Part shown: in pieces, positions 46,201 to 56,436 of the stretch
Position numbering within the stretch: the stretch's first letter is position 1
How the letters are laid out: the number at the start of each line of letters is the position of its first letter
From: Aurelia coerulea
Taxonomy: Eukaryota > Cnidaria > Scyphozoa > Semaeostomeae > Ulmaridae
NCBI GenBank assembly: GCA_039566865.1
Contig: CM076961.1
Coordinates: 11,927,501 to 11,991,500 of the forward strand
Direction: 5' to 3'
Length of the DNA: 64,000 bases
Position numbers and translations under genes: made by a program
Notes under the pieces: generated by a model
Told to the model about the DNA's origin: nothing
What the model saw: the letters and a program-made list of their open reading frames with translations, nothing else
Databases searched by the model: none

Positions 46201-46824
46201 GTTAAGCAGTTTAACCTGTTCATTGGGACATGTAATTTTTGCGAGATGCTCGTGCCAAGCAAACATTTCAATACTTTTTACAATGGCGATAGGATCAGCC
46301 TTATCATAATACCAAATCCTGCGGGTGTAGGGAGGTGGTACAATGTTCGAGACAGATCGTTTTCCATAAACAATTTGATGATGACAATGCTCGTGTAGAG
46401 ATGGATGGACACCAGATTCGATAACGAGGTTTGGCTGATAAGGTAGAATTAAATCAATGCAGGATCTGGAATCTCCCATTAAGTGTGTTGGTTCTGAAAT
46501 CAGCTGGTGAAGACCAAGGTCAGATGTAACTGGCTCAAATAGCTTTCCCTCATTATTTTCAATATCATTTTCCCACCACTGAGTCGAGCGACAGTTGAAA
46601 TCGCCGACTGAATTAACGAGATCTCCTCCCAATCTAAATAAAACGATCACATAAAAAACATGGAAAAATACAAAACTAAAAATAACATTGAACAAAGACC
46701 GCAGCAGAAACAGTATCCTCAAGGGATGCTGTTTGGTAGTTCTTAGGGCCATCCGTGTCATTTGATTATTTTGTACAAAGCTTTCATATTCCCCAGGGCT
46801 TCTGCTAAATACTTCTGTTTGCAT
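43300..46824 (-). pseudogene. LINE: endonuclease end, RT and 3' UTR, broken
   Basis: Minus strand from 46824: a fragment of endonuclease (RSPGEYESFVQNN), an unrelated hydrophobic stretch, then GDFNCRSTQWWENDIE, SEPTHLMGDSRSCIDLI, PPPYTRRIWYYDKADP; linker; TGA at 45855-45853; RT with NYRPISLLPIFGKILEKL, VYLDISKAFDRVWHEGL, GVPQGSILGPLLFLVYINDL, catalytic LFADDTSLF; TAA at 44850-44848; EHKHLGIILDSKLSF, RPHLDYGDVIYHIP, LGWESLNSRRWSRRLTLFYK; a frameshift near 44085; and DGIEDTEHFLLLCPSF to RFG. A 3' UTR of about 460 bp runs to an A-rich end near 43305. It is the same family as 29.5-40.9 kb. Two stops, a frameshift and the endonuclease rearrangement inactivate it. Confidence 0.9.
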
Positions 46825-47076
46825 TCATGAAAAGGAATAGTACAGAAAAGAAAAACGTTCCATTTATTACCCGACTGGAGTGGAGGTATCCCTTGAGCTT
46901 AGTTGAGTAAGTTTTCCCAGATGCTTGTCGCTTTTTTAGTTATTGGACAAAAGGCTTTTGCATTTATAAAGAAACTTTTGTAAGGAAGATTGGACGTTGT
47001 TTTTCACCTAAATTCAAGTAAACACTGCCGCGCGGAGAAATACTTCAAAACAACAGCAACATTCAACAGCGAAAGG

Positions 47077-47640
47077 TCCAAATGCGTGACAAAATTTCAC
47101 GAGTGCCTCGCTAAGGCGCATGGAATCGTTCTATTGGAATGTTTTGTGATGCAAGACTTTTATGATACAAAGTTCACTGTTTGTTGTTTGAAGCGAAGAG
47201 ACTGTGCAGAGAAAAATGTGGACCGAGGAAAGTTTTTGCAATTCGCCCACAACTGGTCGTTTCTTATAAAAATCTGCTAATGTAAAAACGGCAAACGAAG
47301 TCAAACTGAAGTCAAACAAAAGAGCAAAACATTATTTTGGGTTCGCTACAAAAGATACCCGGTTTTGCTCTTTTGTTTGTTTGCATTGACTGATGGAATC
47401 AAATGCGTGAAAACATTTCACCAATGCCTCGCTAAAGCACATGGGATCGTTCTATAGGAATGTTTTGTGATGCAAGACTTTTATGATACAAAGTTCACTG
47501 TTTGTTGTTTGAAGTGGAGAGACTGCGCAGAGAAAAATATGGATCGAGGAAAGTTTTTGCAATTCGCCCACAACTGGTCGTTTCTTATGAAAATTTGTTA
47601 ATGTAAAAAAGGCAAACGAAGTCAAACTGGTGTCTGAGTC
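47077..47640. repeat. Tandem duplication, period about 323 bp
   Basis: The sequence from AAATGCGTGACAAAATTTCA (47080) recurs from AAATGCGTGAAAACATTTCA (47401) with about 90% or better identity over some 230 bp. Between the copies lies a hairpin, AAAAGAGCAAAAC and its complement (about 47317-47329 and 47371-47384). Open frames on both strands are kept partly in both copies, but I recognise no protein. Confidence 0.8.
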
Positions 47641-47928
47641 ATGGGTAAGTACATTTTTTAGCTCAAGAATTTTAACATAACATTTTAAATGCAATTGAAT
47701 GAGTTTTAAGCGAGGATAAGCTTAGGCCCAAATAATATCTCTGCCAGAAATCATTAGAAAGTACCTCCAGTTTTGAGATATAATAGTAGTGAAGGAGTTT
47801 CGGTTATGGCTCAAGTCAGTATGCATAATCGCTGAAATTCTTATCTGTATATCTCATTTGTAGCGATTTCTATAGATATTTCAACGAAGGTCAATATTCT
47901 TCGACCGGACGATGAACGCAGCTCCGGT

Positions 47929-50150
47929 CAACAAGGGCAGATTTTGTAACAATAGAGCCTGTGGTTTGTTTACATATGACGCCATCTTGGTTGACTAGCC
48001 AATCAGATAACTTTATTTCGATGGCGTCATCTGATGATAATGGCGGAAGGAGGGGTTTGCTGTGGAGAAAACCACACCCTTGTTTTTTTCTTCGTGACGA
48101 AAATATACTTTCGCAAAAACTGATACTTTTTGCACACGTATAGAACGATAAATTTCCCATACTTTTCTATGGGCACTAAGCTCTGCGTCTTCTGCTCTTC
48201 GCGCGATCGTTCGCTCTTGACACCCCTTTTTGCACGTCTTCCACGCCCCTCCGACGGCTATGCCCAAAACCAAACAAATCACATTTCTCAATCAAAAACA
48301 ACAGTGTAACTTTAATTTGTCCTGCCATTAGATGAAAGAAAACTTCAGAAAAGGGTTTTAAAATGTTTGAAAATCAATTTTCATCATCAACTTTCCGAAT
48401 CTGTGGACATTGCAGCCCCCTTCTCCCCACCCCTGCAACCACTAATCGTTTCAAGGCGAGAGAGCGAGACGAGCCGGGGACGAGCAGGGAAAAGACGGTT
48501 CATGTTCTGAATAAATGTAAATTACAGACCAAAAATCTTTGAAAATGGTAAGATACTAACCTTCCATAAAACGAACGTTATATGCAAAGTATTCATTCTC
48601 CAAAAGTAGGTGACTTCCTGCTCCAATCGTCAAGTATCGTCAAGAATTGTCACGAATCGTCTTTCAGTTTCCTTCCCTTCTCATTTTTTTTTACGGTGAG
48701 CCTGATCTCATGCTACTTGGTAAAATAAGTTAGTTGAGCATGGAGGACTTCTTCTCAGGCCCGATCTCTCTTCTGTTCGACTACTGTTTGACATTTCCAA
48801 TGTTGATACTAATGTAAACTCCACCCACCTCTATCAAAATCCAGAAATGATTTTCCTCTGCGAAGTTGGAGTCAAAACAAACCTTTTTAAATGGAAACAA
48901 TTTGAGCGTCCGGTTTACTGAAAGTGACTGCAATCTGCATGTAAAGTGAAGAGTGGCCAAAGAGAGGCAGAGCCCAATGGTTTCAATGTCAAAACTGTTT
49001 CGACGCATTTTTGATAAAAACTCAAGTCTCAGATCGCCAAAAAATAAAGAAGCTCAAGTACTGAGAAACTATAAAGTTGAGAAACCATTCATTCTAATAA
49101 GTTTTGAAGGAAATCTTGATCATAATTACACTATTCTTCACTTGTTTCCGATATCATATTACTCAAAAACTCAAAAAGTACTTGAGCAATGTCTAAACAT
49201 TGGAAAGGTTTCAAAAATGTACTTTTGAAATGTTCACGATGGCAAAAGTAGTGACCTTGAAGTTTGTTATGAAACCTTTAATAAGAAACGCATAAGAAAT
49301 AATTTTGAGAAACTTTGCCCCAAATTCTTAGTTTCTTATTAAGAAATTAGGTTTATGTTACTGTGGAAATGGAAACTGTAAATTACAAAAGTTTCTCTGC
49401 TTTTGTAATCCAGGTAGGGTAGTTTCTTAAGTTTCTTAAGAGCATACCACTTGCTCGCTGTTTCTTACAAAATTGAGTGTATTTATATTTGAAGATGACA
49501 GTAATTTCACCCCGTCTAGCTGCAACTCAAAGAAACAAAAAATGTTCCACTTATTTACTGCTACGACTTACTTGGTCAACTCCGGATCTCTATCAATAAT
49601 TCTTCTTTCCTGCTGGGGCACTCATTGTCGTAACAGGATTAAATTTCTGAGGTTCTTCTCTCGACCCCGGCTTGTCCACCGATTCGGAAGATTGATGTTG
49701 AAAATTGATTTTACGACATTTTAAAACTCTCTCTTAAAATATTTGTTCATCTGCTGGCTTCACAATTGAAGTCACATTGTTGTTTTTGATCGATAAGTGT
49801 GATTTGTTGGGTTTGGACATAGCCGTCGGAGGGGCGTGGAAGACGTGCAAAAGGGGTGTCAAGAGCGAACGATCGCGCAAAGAGCAGAAGACGCAGAGCT
49901 TAGTGCCCATAGAAAGGTATGGGAAATTTATCGTTCTATACGGGTGCAAAAAAGTTTGAGTTTTTGCGAAAGTATATTTTCTTCGCGAGGAAAAAACGAG
50001 GGTGTGGTTTTCTCCAAAGGAAACCCCTCCTTCCGCCATCATCATCAGATGACGCCATAGAAATAAAGCCCTCTGATTTACTAGTCAACCAAGATGGCGT
50101 CATATTTAAACAAACCAAAGGCTCTATTGTTACAAAATCTGCCCTTGTTG
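47929..50150. mobile_element. Foldback element C, 2222 bp, arms of about 380 bp
   Basis: Arms 47929-48309 and 49771-50150 are inverted copies. The ends read CAACAAGGGCAGATTTTGTA on both sides, with CTCCGGT directly repeated outside (47922-47928 and 50151-50157; eight bases if the shared G is counted). Arms hold GACGCCATCTTGGTTGACTA and GAACGATCGCGC-type words. The central 1.46 kb has no recognisable gene; it includes a stretch near 49260-49440 similar to 27170-27240. Confidence 0.85.
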
Positions 50151-50214
50151 CTCCGGTCCCAAACAAGCTGTGTGCCTAAACATGTCAAAAACTCTGGACG
50201 GACGTCCCCACAAC

Positions 50215-50380
50215 TGCATAAAAAAATTGCAAATAACTGAAGTATTTTAGCATCCATTTCAGTTTTAGTGAGGGTACTAGAGAATTTATCTCAAACGACC
50301 GATTTTGTCTCTAGGGGCTAGAAGGCGGTGATCTCATTGGATGGCAAGCGTGAAATTGGATGATTTCCGCATGCTCTGGC
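50215..50380. repeat. Diverged fragment of foldback element B
   Basis: GGTACTAGAGAATTTATCTC and GCGTGAAATTGGATGATTTC follow the right arm of element B (GGTACTCGAAAATTTATCTC, GCGTGGAATTGGAAGATTTG) in order and spacing. It abuts the 3' end of a LINE fragment. Confidence 0.6.
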
Positions 50381-50531
50381 AACCAGTAAGGATTTGAGCC
50401 TTATCTTCATCTATGCTGTTCCCAACTACATGTGCTGTAGTATCGTCTGCAAACATATTTATCTCTCCTGTTGTGTTGCACGTGGGTAGATCATTCACAA
50501 AAATAGAAAACCGTCTTGGTCCAAACATAAA
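50381..50531 (-). pseudogene. RT palm fragment of a LINE, downstream of the Gypsy insertion
   Basis: Minus strand: MFGPRRFSIFVNDLPTC, then INMFADDTTAHVVGNSI with the catalytic FADD box, ending DEDKAQILTGC near 50381. With the Gypsy element removed it continues from GIPQGS at 56437-56460, giving a typical GIPQGSxxGPRxF motif. The rest of the RT and the 3' UTR are absent; the break abuts a foldback-B fragment. Confidence 0.8.
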
Positions 50532-50675
50532 TGTGACTTTTTTATATTATGTTGTTGTTGCTGTTATGTACATATATTTGTTGTTGCTGTTGTTGCGTTT
50601 TATTCGTATAATCATGGCGGACTAGGCCAACGCGATTAGTTGATCTTCTTTGCATCTATCTTGCACAATCTTGCA
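50532..50675 (+). repeat. Left LTR, 144 bp
   Basis: Starts TGTGAC, ends CTTGCA. It differs from the right LTR at about ten sites by eye (roughly 7%), so the insertion is not recent. It carries ATCATGGCGGACTAG in the middle. Confidence 0.88.
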
Positions 50676-50690
50676 TGGTATTAGGTGTGG
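50676..50690 (+). other. Primer binding site candidate
   Basis: TGGTATTAGGTGTGG lies directly after the LTR. It begins TGGTA like PBSs complementary to initiator tRNA-Met; the match beyond about six bases is not convincing. Confidence 0.5.
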
Positions 50691-50709
50691 CGTAAATAAT
50701 ATTTTCACC

Positions 50710-52870
50710 ATGACTCAACCTGATGAAGGAGCCTATATTACAGCCCACATCGCTGCACAGCCAACAGCTTTCATCTCAAATGTTCCATTGCCTCCAAGAC
50801 TCGAATTACAAGGGAACATTGCACAAAACTGGAAAAAATGGCGGCAAGTCTGGACTGCATACGAAACTGTAACGAATTTGGCTTCTCAGTCAAGCCCCTT
50901 TCGAGTTGCTGCCTTCATAACTTGTATTGGTCCTGATGCACTTGATATACACAATGGCCTTGCTTTTGAGAGCGAAGTTGACAAGCAAAACATTGACAAA
51001 ATACTCGATTTATGGCACGCTTACTGCTTAGGAGAGACAAGCGTCATTTATGAAAGATTTAAATTCAATAATCGAAGCCAAACACCAGATGAATCTATTG
51101 ATGCTTATGCTGCTGCCCTCCGTGCCCTGGCTGGCACATGCAATTTTAGCAATTTGAGAGATGAGCTTATTCGAGACAGAATTGTGTGTGGAACTTCAAA
51201 TATTAAAGTACAACAAAAGCTCTTGCAAGAACCTAAACTTACTTTGAATAGATGTATTGATATTGCTAGGTCAGCTGAAACCACAATAGCCCAATTAAAA
51301 GTGATGACTGGACAAGTTGACTCAAACAATGAAGTTCATGCTGTAGGCAAGTGGAGAATAAATCAAAATAATTATGGAGCCAAGAGAAACATTATTCCTG
51401 ATTGTAAGTATTGTGGAGGTGAGCATGGATGGAAAAAAGAGTACTGTCCTGCATTTGGCAAGATTCGTGGACATTGTGGTAAGAGAAACCATTTTGCTGA
51501 CATGTGCCTCCAACGCAAAGATGCTGGTAAGAGAGATTACACTACTAAGCCTCGTGTGAATGCTGTTTCTAATGCATCTGATGACATTCTCTCTGTTGAT
51601 TATGATGCAAATGGCCACCTACACATTCACACAGTTTCAAAATCTCAGTACAAGTCTAAGATTTCTACTCGAATCACATTAAATGACCAGAATATCACCA
51701 TGCAAATAGATTCTGGCGCATTTTGCAATGTGTTACCAGCAAAGTATGTCTCTTTTGGAACCAAAATCCAACAATCTAAGCAGCCCCTTACTTTCTACAG
51801 CAAAGCTAGCCTGTCTGTAGTTGGTACTTGCACCCTGCAGATCAAAAACCCCAAAAATGATCTGTGTTATGAAATCCCTTTTGTCATTGTCAAGGGTAAC
51901 TACATACCACTTTTAGGCTCACAGTCTTCTCAACAAATGCAACTGCTTACTGTAGAATATGATAACATTGATGAGCCTACTAACAATGATTGCTTTAGTT
52001 GCAGCAGCGCTTTTCCTTCCCAGTCAGCTGCAAGGGAATCTTCCTCATCTCTACAAGCAAATATAGGCCAAACTGCACAGCACATATCTGGCCATACCCG
52101 TGACCATATTATGAAAAATTTTGTAGATGTGTTTGACGGTCTTGGTCACATGCCAGGGACACTCCATTTAGATATTGATGAAACAGTCAAACCAGTTGTC
52201 ATGCCACCCCGTCGTGTTCCACTCACCCCGAAGAGTTGACTAAAAGATGAGCTTGAAAGACTTGAAAGTCTTGGAGTTATCACAAAAATGACAAAACCCA
52301 CTGACTGGGTTTCCAATTTCGTTGTCGCAGAGAAACCCAATGGCAAATTGCGGGTGTGCATTGACCCACAGCACCTAAATCAAGCCCTGAAAAGGAGCCA
52401 TTATCCCCTGCCAATCATAGAGGATATCTTGCCTGACCTGGATGATGTGAAAGTCTTCAGCAGAGTCGACCTCAAGGAAGGATACCTGCAAATTGAATTG
52501 GATGATGAATCAACAGACCTAACAACCTTTCACACGCCATGGGGAAGATGGAAATTCCTCAGAATGCCATTTGGCATCAAGCCAGCCAGTGAGCACTTCT
52601 AACAACGTTTTGATAAAGCACTTGAGGGCCTCACTGGAATTTATGCTGTTGCTGATGATGCACTAGTGACAGGGAAAGGAAAAACATACTCAGAAGCCAT
52701 GAAAAATCATGATGAAAACATGATCGCCCTTCTGAAGAGATGCCAAGAGCACCACATCAAACTGAATGCTGGCAAATTTCGATTCAAATGTGATGAATTC
52801 CCCTTCATAGGCCATCTTTTAACTCCAGATGGGGTCAAAGCAGACCCTGCAAAAATCAAAGCCATTCTAG
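50710..52870 (+). pseudogene. Gypsy gag-protease-RT, two in-frame stops
   Basis: ATG at 50710 (MTQPDEGAYI) opens a frame to 52239. A gag core (NWKKWRQVWTAYE) is followed by a zinc knuckle, CKYCGGEHGWKKEYC, and a second one, HCGKRNHFADMC, whose first Cys is lost. The Asp protease site is MQIDSGAFCNVLP near 51702-51740. RT begins after a TGA (52237-52239): LKDELERLESLGVITKMTKP, NGKLRVCIDPQHLNQALKR, VFSRVDLKEGYLQIEL (catalytic Asp), a TAA at 52600-52602, then the catalytic YAVADDALVTG and FPFIGHLLTPDGVKADP. It is the usual Ty3/Gypsy order. Upstream of the hAT insertion the frame is otherwise intact. Confidence 0.9.
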
Positions 52871-53811
52871 AGATGGAAAAACCAAATGATGTTTCTGGAG
52901 TGCAGCCAGAGGCGGACTGGCCAGTCGGGCTACCGGGCGATCGCCCGGTGGGCCCTCTCAAAAAGATCCAAAAATTATTTTTTTTTATTTGAATTTTGAA
53001 ATAAAAAGGCAATTTAAATAGCTTTGTTGGGGCCCTTTTTATCAGCCGCTACACTAAGGCTTTCTCGGTGTCTGGCTCCGTCAGTTGTTATTCAAAAACG
53101 ATCTCATTCATATAGCATTACTGAAAAGCACAGTTATGAGATCATTTGGGGCCCCATGCACACCTTGAGGTCGTGAAAAATATCGTCATATTCATGACGA
53201 ATATCATTTTTTAGTTCGACTCTACCTCAATGGATACCAACGTAAAGAGTCTTTAGATCAGATCAAGATGGTGATGGATAGAAATAACGCACAAGTAAAT
53301 AAATACTTTAAGCAGTACTTAATTTTCCAAAGCTATGAGGCCCCACCCATATATACACGAAATACTCCGAGCCAAGGGCCCATTGGTTCTAATGGTAAAT
53401 GTAGCACTGTTGAGGATCCTTTTTCTGCTGCACATGCGAAGTGTGGCAGGATACTTCTCTGCTGTTGTTAAAGATAAAACAGAGTTGGCAGAAGGAGCAA
53501 GTTGGGCGAAAAGGAACTCAAGCTTTGAATGCTTTTTAGCAAAGAGCAAAGAACTTATGAAAATAATTGATGAATTTTCACAGATTTATGTCGAGAGAAT
53601 TCCGGAGGCCTATTTACTTTTATTGGTGACAAAGTAGACTGTTGTAAACTTTATATTTGTTGTACAGACATTATCTTTTTCGAGTCATCCTCGTCAAGGA
53701 TCGCCGGACTCTTTGGCGGTGCTATGGCAAGAATTGAGTTGGGAAATCTGTCAAGTACGAAAAAATTCGTCCAATCCTGTCAAGAGAGTATTGAGGGATG
53801 GGTTAGGTAGC

Positions 53812-54429
53812 TACCGGGTGAACCAGAAAATGTTCCCACATTTAAAAATTAATAGCATCAAGAGTACTGGATGGATTGGAATGAATCAATATTTGCTTGA
53901 CAGCCAAAAGATCGAAGTATTTTTGAAATCGTTCTCGCCCTCTTATGAGAACTGGAAAATTCGTAAATTCGAGTTTACAAAAACGTGATGATTGCAAAAT
54001 GACTGAAAAAAGCAAGAACTACTTGATATGATCATAAAGGACTCATCGCTCAGAAAAATAGAGCAAATGCAATTTCTCATGGTTGAGAAATTGCCATGAG
54101 AAATCTACTGCCATGGGATTGAAAATCTTTAGTGTCTGTTTGAGAATCTATATCTTACAGCTCGTGAGAGAGGTGAAACGCCCGTGCCTATTGCGTTGTG
54201 CGAGGAGAGTCCTAACGATTTGATCAAGTGTTATTTGCCTTTTTCAGTCATTTTGCAGCCATGAAATATTTGTAAAGTTGAATTTACCTATATTTGCAGT
54301 GCTTGTAATAACACAAGAACAATCACAAAAATACTCTGATCTTTTGGCTTTTCACTAAAATTTGAATCATTGAAATCCATGGGTGCTACGAATTTTCGAA
54401 AGTGGGAACTTTTTTTGGCTCACCTGTTA
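53812..54429. mobile_element. Mariner-type MITE
   Basis: TACCGGGTGAACCAGAAAAT at 53812 pairs with a diverged right end, GGCTCACCTGTTA at 54429. Both sides carry the GTTCCCAC or GTGGGAAC word also found in the 30421-37589 element, so the two are related. Confidence 0.75.
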
Positions 54430-54584
54430 GATTGGGCTTTGAGGGCAAAAAGGTCCAAGGACATTTCTGGAGAAAAATGATAAAGATCACGACAAATTTT
54501 CGGCTGGCGCCGCCACTGACTGTCAGGAGCTTGAGCATTTGAACCATTACTGAAGAGCTCTCCGATAATATTACGGACATTTAT

Positions 54585-54745
54585 CAATAGACGATTGCGC
54601 TAAAGATGGCGGCGAGGAATTTTTTACCAAGATGCATTGCGTTCTAATAAAGATTCTTTAACGATTCTATAGGAATTCGATTAAAGAACGCAGTGCAGCT
54701 TGGTAAAAAATTCCTCGCCGCCATCTTTAGCACAATCGTCTATTG
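54585..54745. repeat. Near-perfect 161 bp foldback with AAGATGGCGGCG
   Basis: CAATAGACGATTGCGCTAAA through GGCGGCGAGGAATTTTTTAC is matched by its complement from about 54702 to 54745. Arms are about 70 bp. The words AAGATGGCGGC in each arm match the known YY1-type binding consensus; function is not shown. Confidence 0.85.
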
Positions 54746-55009
54746 TGCAAAGATTCTCCCGAGAAAGAAATAGCGATATAAAATGCCGTTTGTTTGTTCC
54801 CATTTTAAATCGCTAAAAATTGTTTGCAATACCTTTTAAAGCCAAATTAGAGGGCTTGACCACAAAATATTTTTGCTGTCCGGGTAAGTATTCCCAGATC
54901 CCTTAATTTCTCTGCTTGTTTCGCTCACCTATGGTATTGATATTGGGGCCCTTTTCCTACAAAATGGCCCGGGCCCTAATTTCTCAGCCAGTCCGCCCCT
55001 GAGTGCAGC

Positions 55010-55410
55010 GACTTATTGACATCGTTAAATACCTGTGAAAATTCCTGAGCAGCCTCTCTGGTATATGTGAGCCCTTAAGGAGACTCACCCACAAAGATGC
55101 TGTTTGGAACTGGAAGAGCGAACACGACGAAGCATTTCAAAACATAAAAAATGCAGTCACAAAAGCACCTGTGCTCAAATTCTTTGACCCGAATATGCAA
55201 ATTGAAGGACAAGGCGATGCATCCTCCAAAGGCCTTGGATTTGTTTTACTACAAGATGGCAGGCCTGTCACATACACCAGTAGGGCACTCACATCAGCTG
55301 AACAAAATTATAGCCAAATTGAGAAAGAGCTTTTGGCCCAAGTTTTCGGAATGGAGCAGAATCACCAATATGTCTATGGACGTGAAATCACCACATGGCT
55401 AGCCCTATGA
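55010..55410 (+). pseudogene. Gypsy RNase H region
   Basis: Resumes after the hAT element as QRLIDIVKYL, a stop, then GICEPLRRLTHKDAVWNW, APVLKFFDPNMQIEGQGDAS (RNase H catalytic Asp), GLGFVLLQDGRPVTYTSRAL, QNYSQIEKELLAQVFGMEQ and HQYVYGREIT. It then runs into an inverted segment and stops at 55408. Two junction features damage it: the inverted duplication and the loss of everything to the C-terminal tail. Confidence 0.85.
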
Positions 55411-55518
55411 ACAATCTCAGTTTCTTTTTCGGTTTCTGAGCGAGCATCGTTTTGAAATGGAATGTAGGCCCTTGATAGCGTATCGGCAAGGACCATTTGC
55501 TTCCCTCAGGCTTGTAGC

Positions 55519-55729
55519 AAATCTTGACATCATAGCTTTGAAGTCGCAATAGAAGGCGTTGTAACCTCTTTGGTGCAGAGGCAAGTGGCTTTGTGGATAT
55601 GGAAACTAAAGGTTGATAATCAGACTGATCATCAACCTTTAGTTTCCATATCCACAAAGCCACTTGCCTCTGCACCAAAGAGGTTACAACGCCTTCTATT
55701 GCGACTTCAAAGCTATGATGTCAAGATTT
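55519..55729. repeat. Palindrome made of an inverted duplicate of the RNase H tail
   Basis: Arms of about 100 bp (55519-55618 and 55630-55729) face each other. The plus-strand arm encodes DHQPLVSISTKPLASAPKRL and continues RLQSYDVK; the minus-strand arm encodes the same peptide and continues into ICYKPEGSK, the normal next part of the polyprotein. So a piece of pol was inverted with part of it duplicated. Confidence 0.85.
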
Positions 55730-55859
55730 TCAGGGTTTGTAGTTATGTTTTCAGGGTTTGTAGTTATGTATATTAAGTTTTGCTGAAGGGATTTTATCGT
55801 GTACAAATAATGTATATAATAATAAAATAATATAATAATAATAATAAAAGTATATTGTG

Positions 55860-56170
55860 AAGAGAGAGGACGGGATGGTTCCCAGACGAAACAGAAGATT
55901 CCTGAAAACATCCAAGGAAACATTTGATGACAATGATGGAGATGTGGTAGACGCCCCGTCCCCAACGAAAGAGGAAATAAGACCTGGTAATGTAAACCAC
56001 GAAAGAGAAACAAACAGAAACCCAGATAGAGTCAGATGAACAAGCAGACACACCCGAAGTATCCCAAAGCAATGCAACTGATGGTCAAGAAAACTGCAAA
56101 GCCCAAGAAACATACAAACCCTTGAAGACCAGGAGCGGATGCATAATCAATCGTCCGGACTACTATTAAT
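55860..56170 (+). pseudogene. C-terminal tail of the Gypsy polyprotein
   Basis: Reads RRNRRFLKTSKETFDD, an acidic stretch, NHERETNRNPDRV, a frameshift, then EVSQSNATDGQENCKAQETY and KTRSG-INRPDYY in changing frames. A basic tail ending R-S-G-R-x-x-x-R-P is usual at the end of Gypsy integrase. The integrase catalytic core and its zinc finger are absent between 55730 and 55860. Confidence 0.65.
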
Positions 56171-56280
56171 ATATGATGCAAACAATAATAACATTTAAAG
56201 TTTTTGAATCAAGCCTTATTTTGTTTTGTTTTGTTGCTTTTAGAGAGCTAAAGAACCCTCTTGTGTTTTTCTGCTTTATC

Positions 56281-56292
56281 GAGAAGGGAAGA
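56281..56292 (+). other. Polypurine tract
   Basis: GAGAAGGGAAGA immediately precedes the right LTR, where plus-strand DNA synthesis is primed in LTR retrotransposons. Confidence 0.7.
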
Positions 56293-56436
56293 TGTGACGT
56301 TCTTATATTATGTTGTTTTTGTTGTTATGTATATATATTTGTTGCTGCTGTTGTTAGGTTTTATTCGTATAATCATGGCGGACTAGCCCAACGCGATTAG
56401 TTGATCTTCTTTGCATCTATCTTGCACAATCTTACA
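56293..56436 (+). repeat. Right LTR, 144 bp
   Basis: Begins TGTGAC and ends CTTACA; the same length as the left LTR with about ten differences. Confidence 0.88.

Larger units (their letters stand above)
52907..55001. mobile_element. hAT-like element, 2095 bp, in the Gypsy RT
   Basis: AGTGCAGC is duplicated exactly at 52899-52906 and 55002-55009. The ends are CAGAGGCGGACTGGCCAGTC and, inward from the right, CAGGGGCGGACTGGCTGAGA. A palindromic GGGCGATCGCCC lies near 52936. Open frames at 53268-53637 show no hAT transposase motif I can name. It contains a mariner-type MITE and a small perfect foldback. Confidence 0.85.
50532..56436 (+). mobile_element. Ty3/Gypsy LTR retrotransposon, defective
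   Basis: Two 144 bp LTRs (50532-50675 and 56293-56436) begin TGTGAC and end TTGCA or TTACA. A PBS-like TGGTATTAGG follows the left LTR and a purine tract (GAGAAGGGAAGA) precedes the right one. A 5 bp target duplication, ATAAA/ATAGA with one mismatch, flanks it. Coding order: gag with zinc knuckles, Asp protease, RT, RNase H and a C-terminal tail. Integrase is missing, and a hAT-like element (52907-55001) plus an inverted duplication (55519-55729) interrupt pol. Confidence 0.9.

Noticed and set aside
46990..47280. A 96-residue host protein
   Set aside because: The open frame has no recognisable motif and lies in a tandem duplication where the second copy breaks it.
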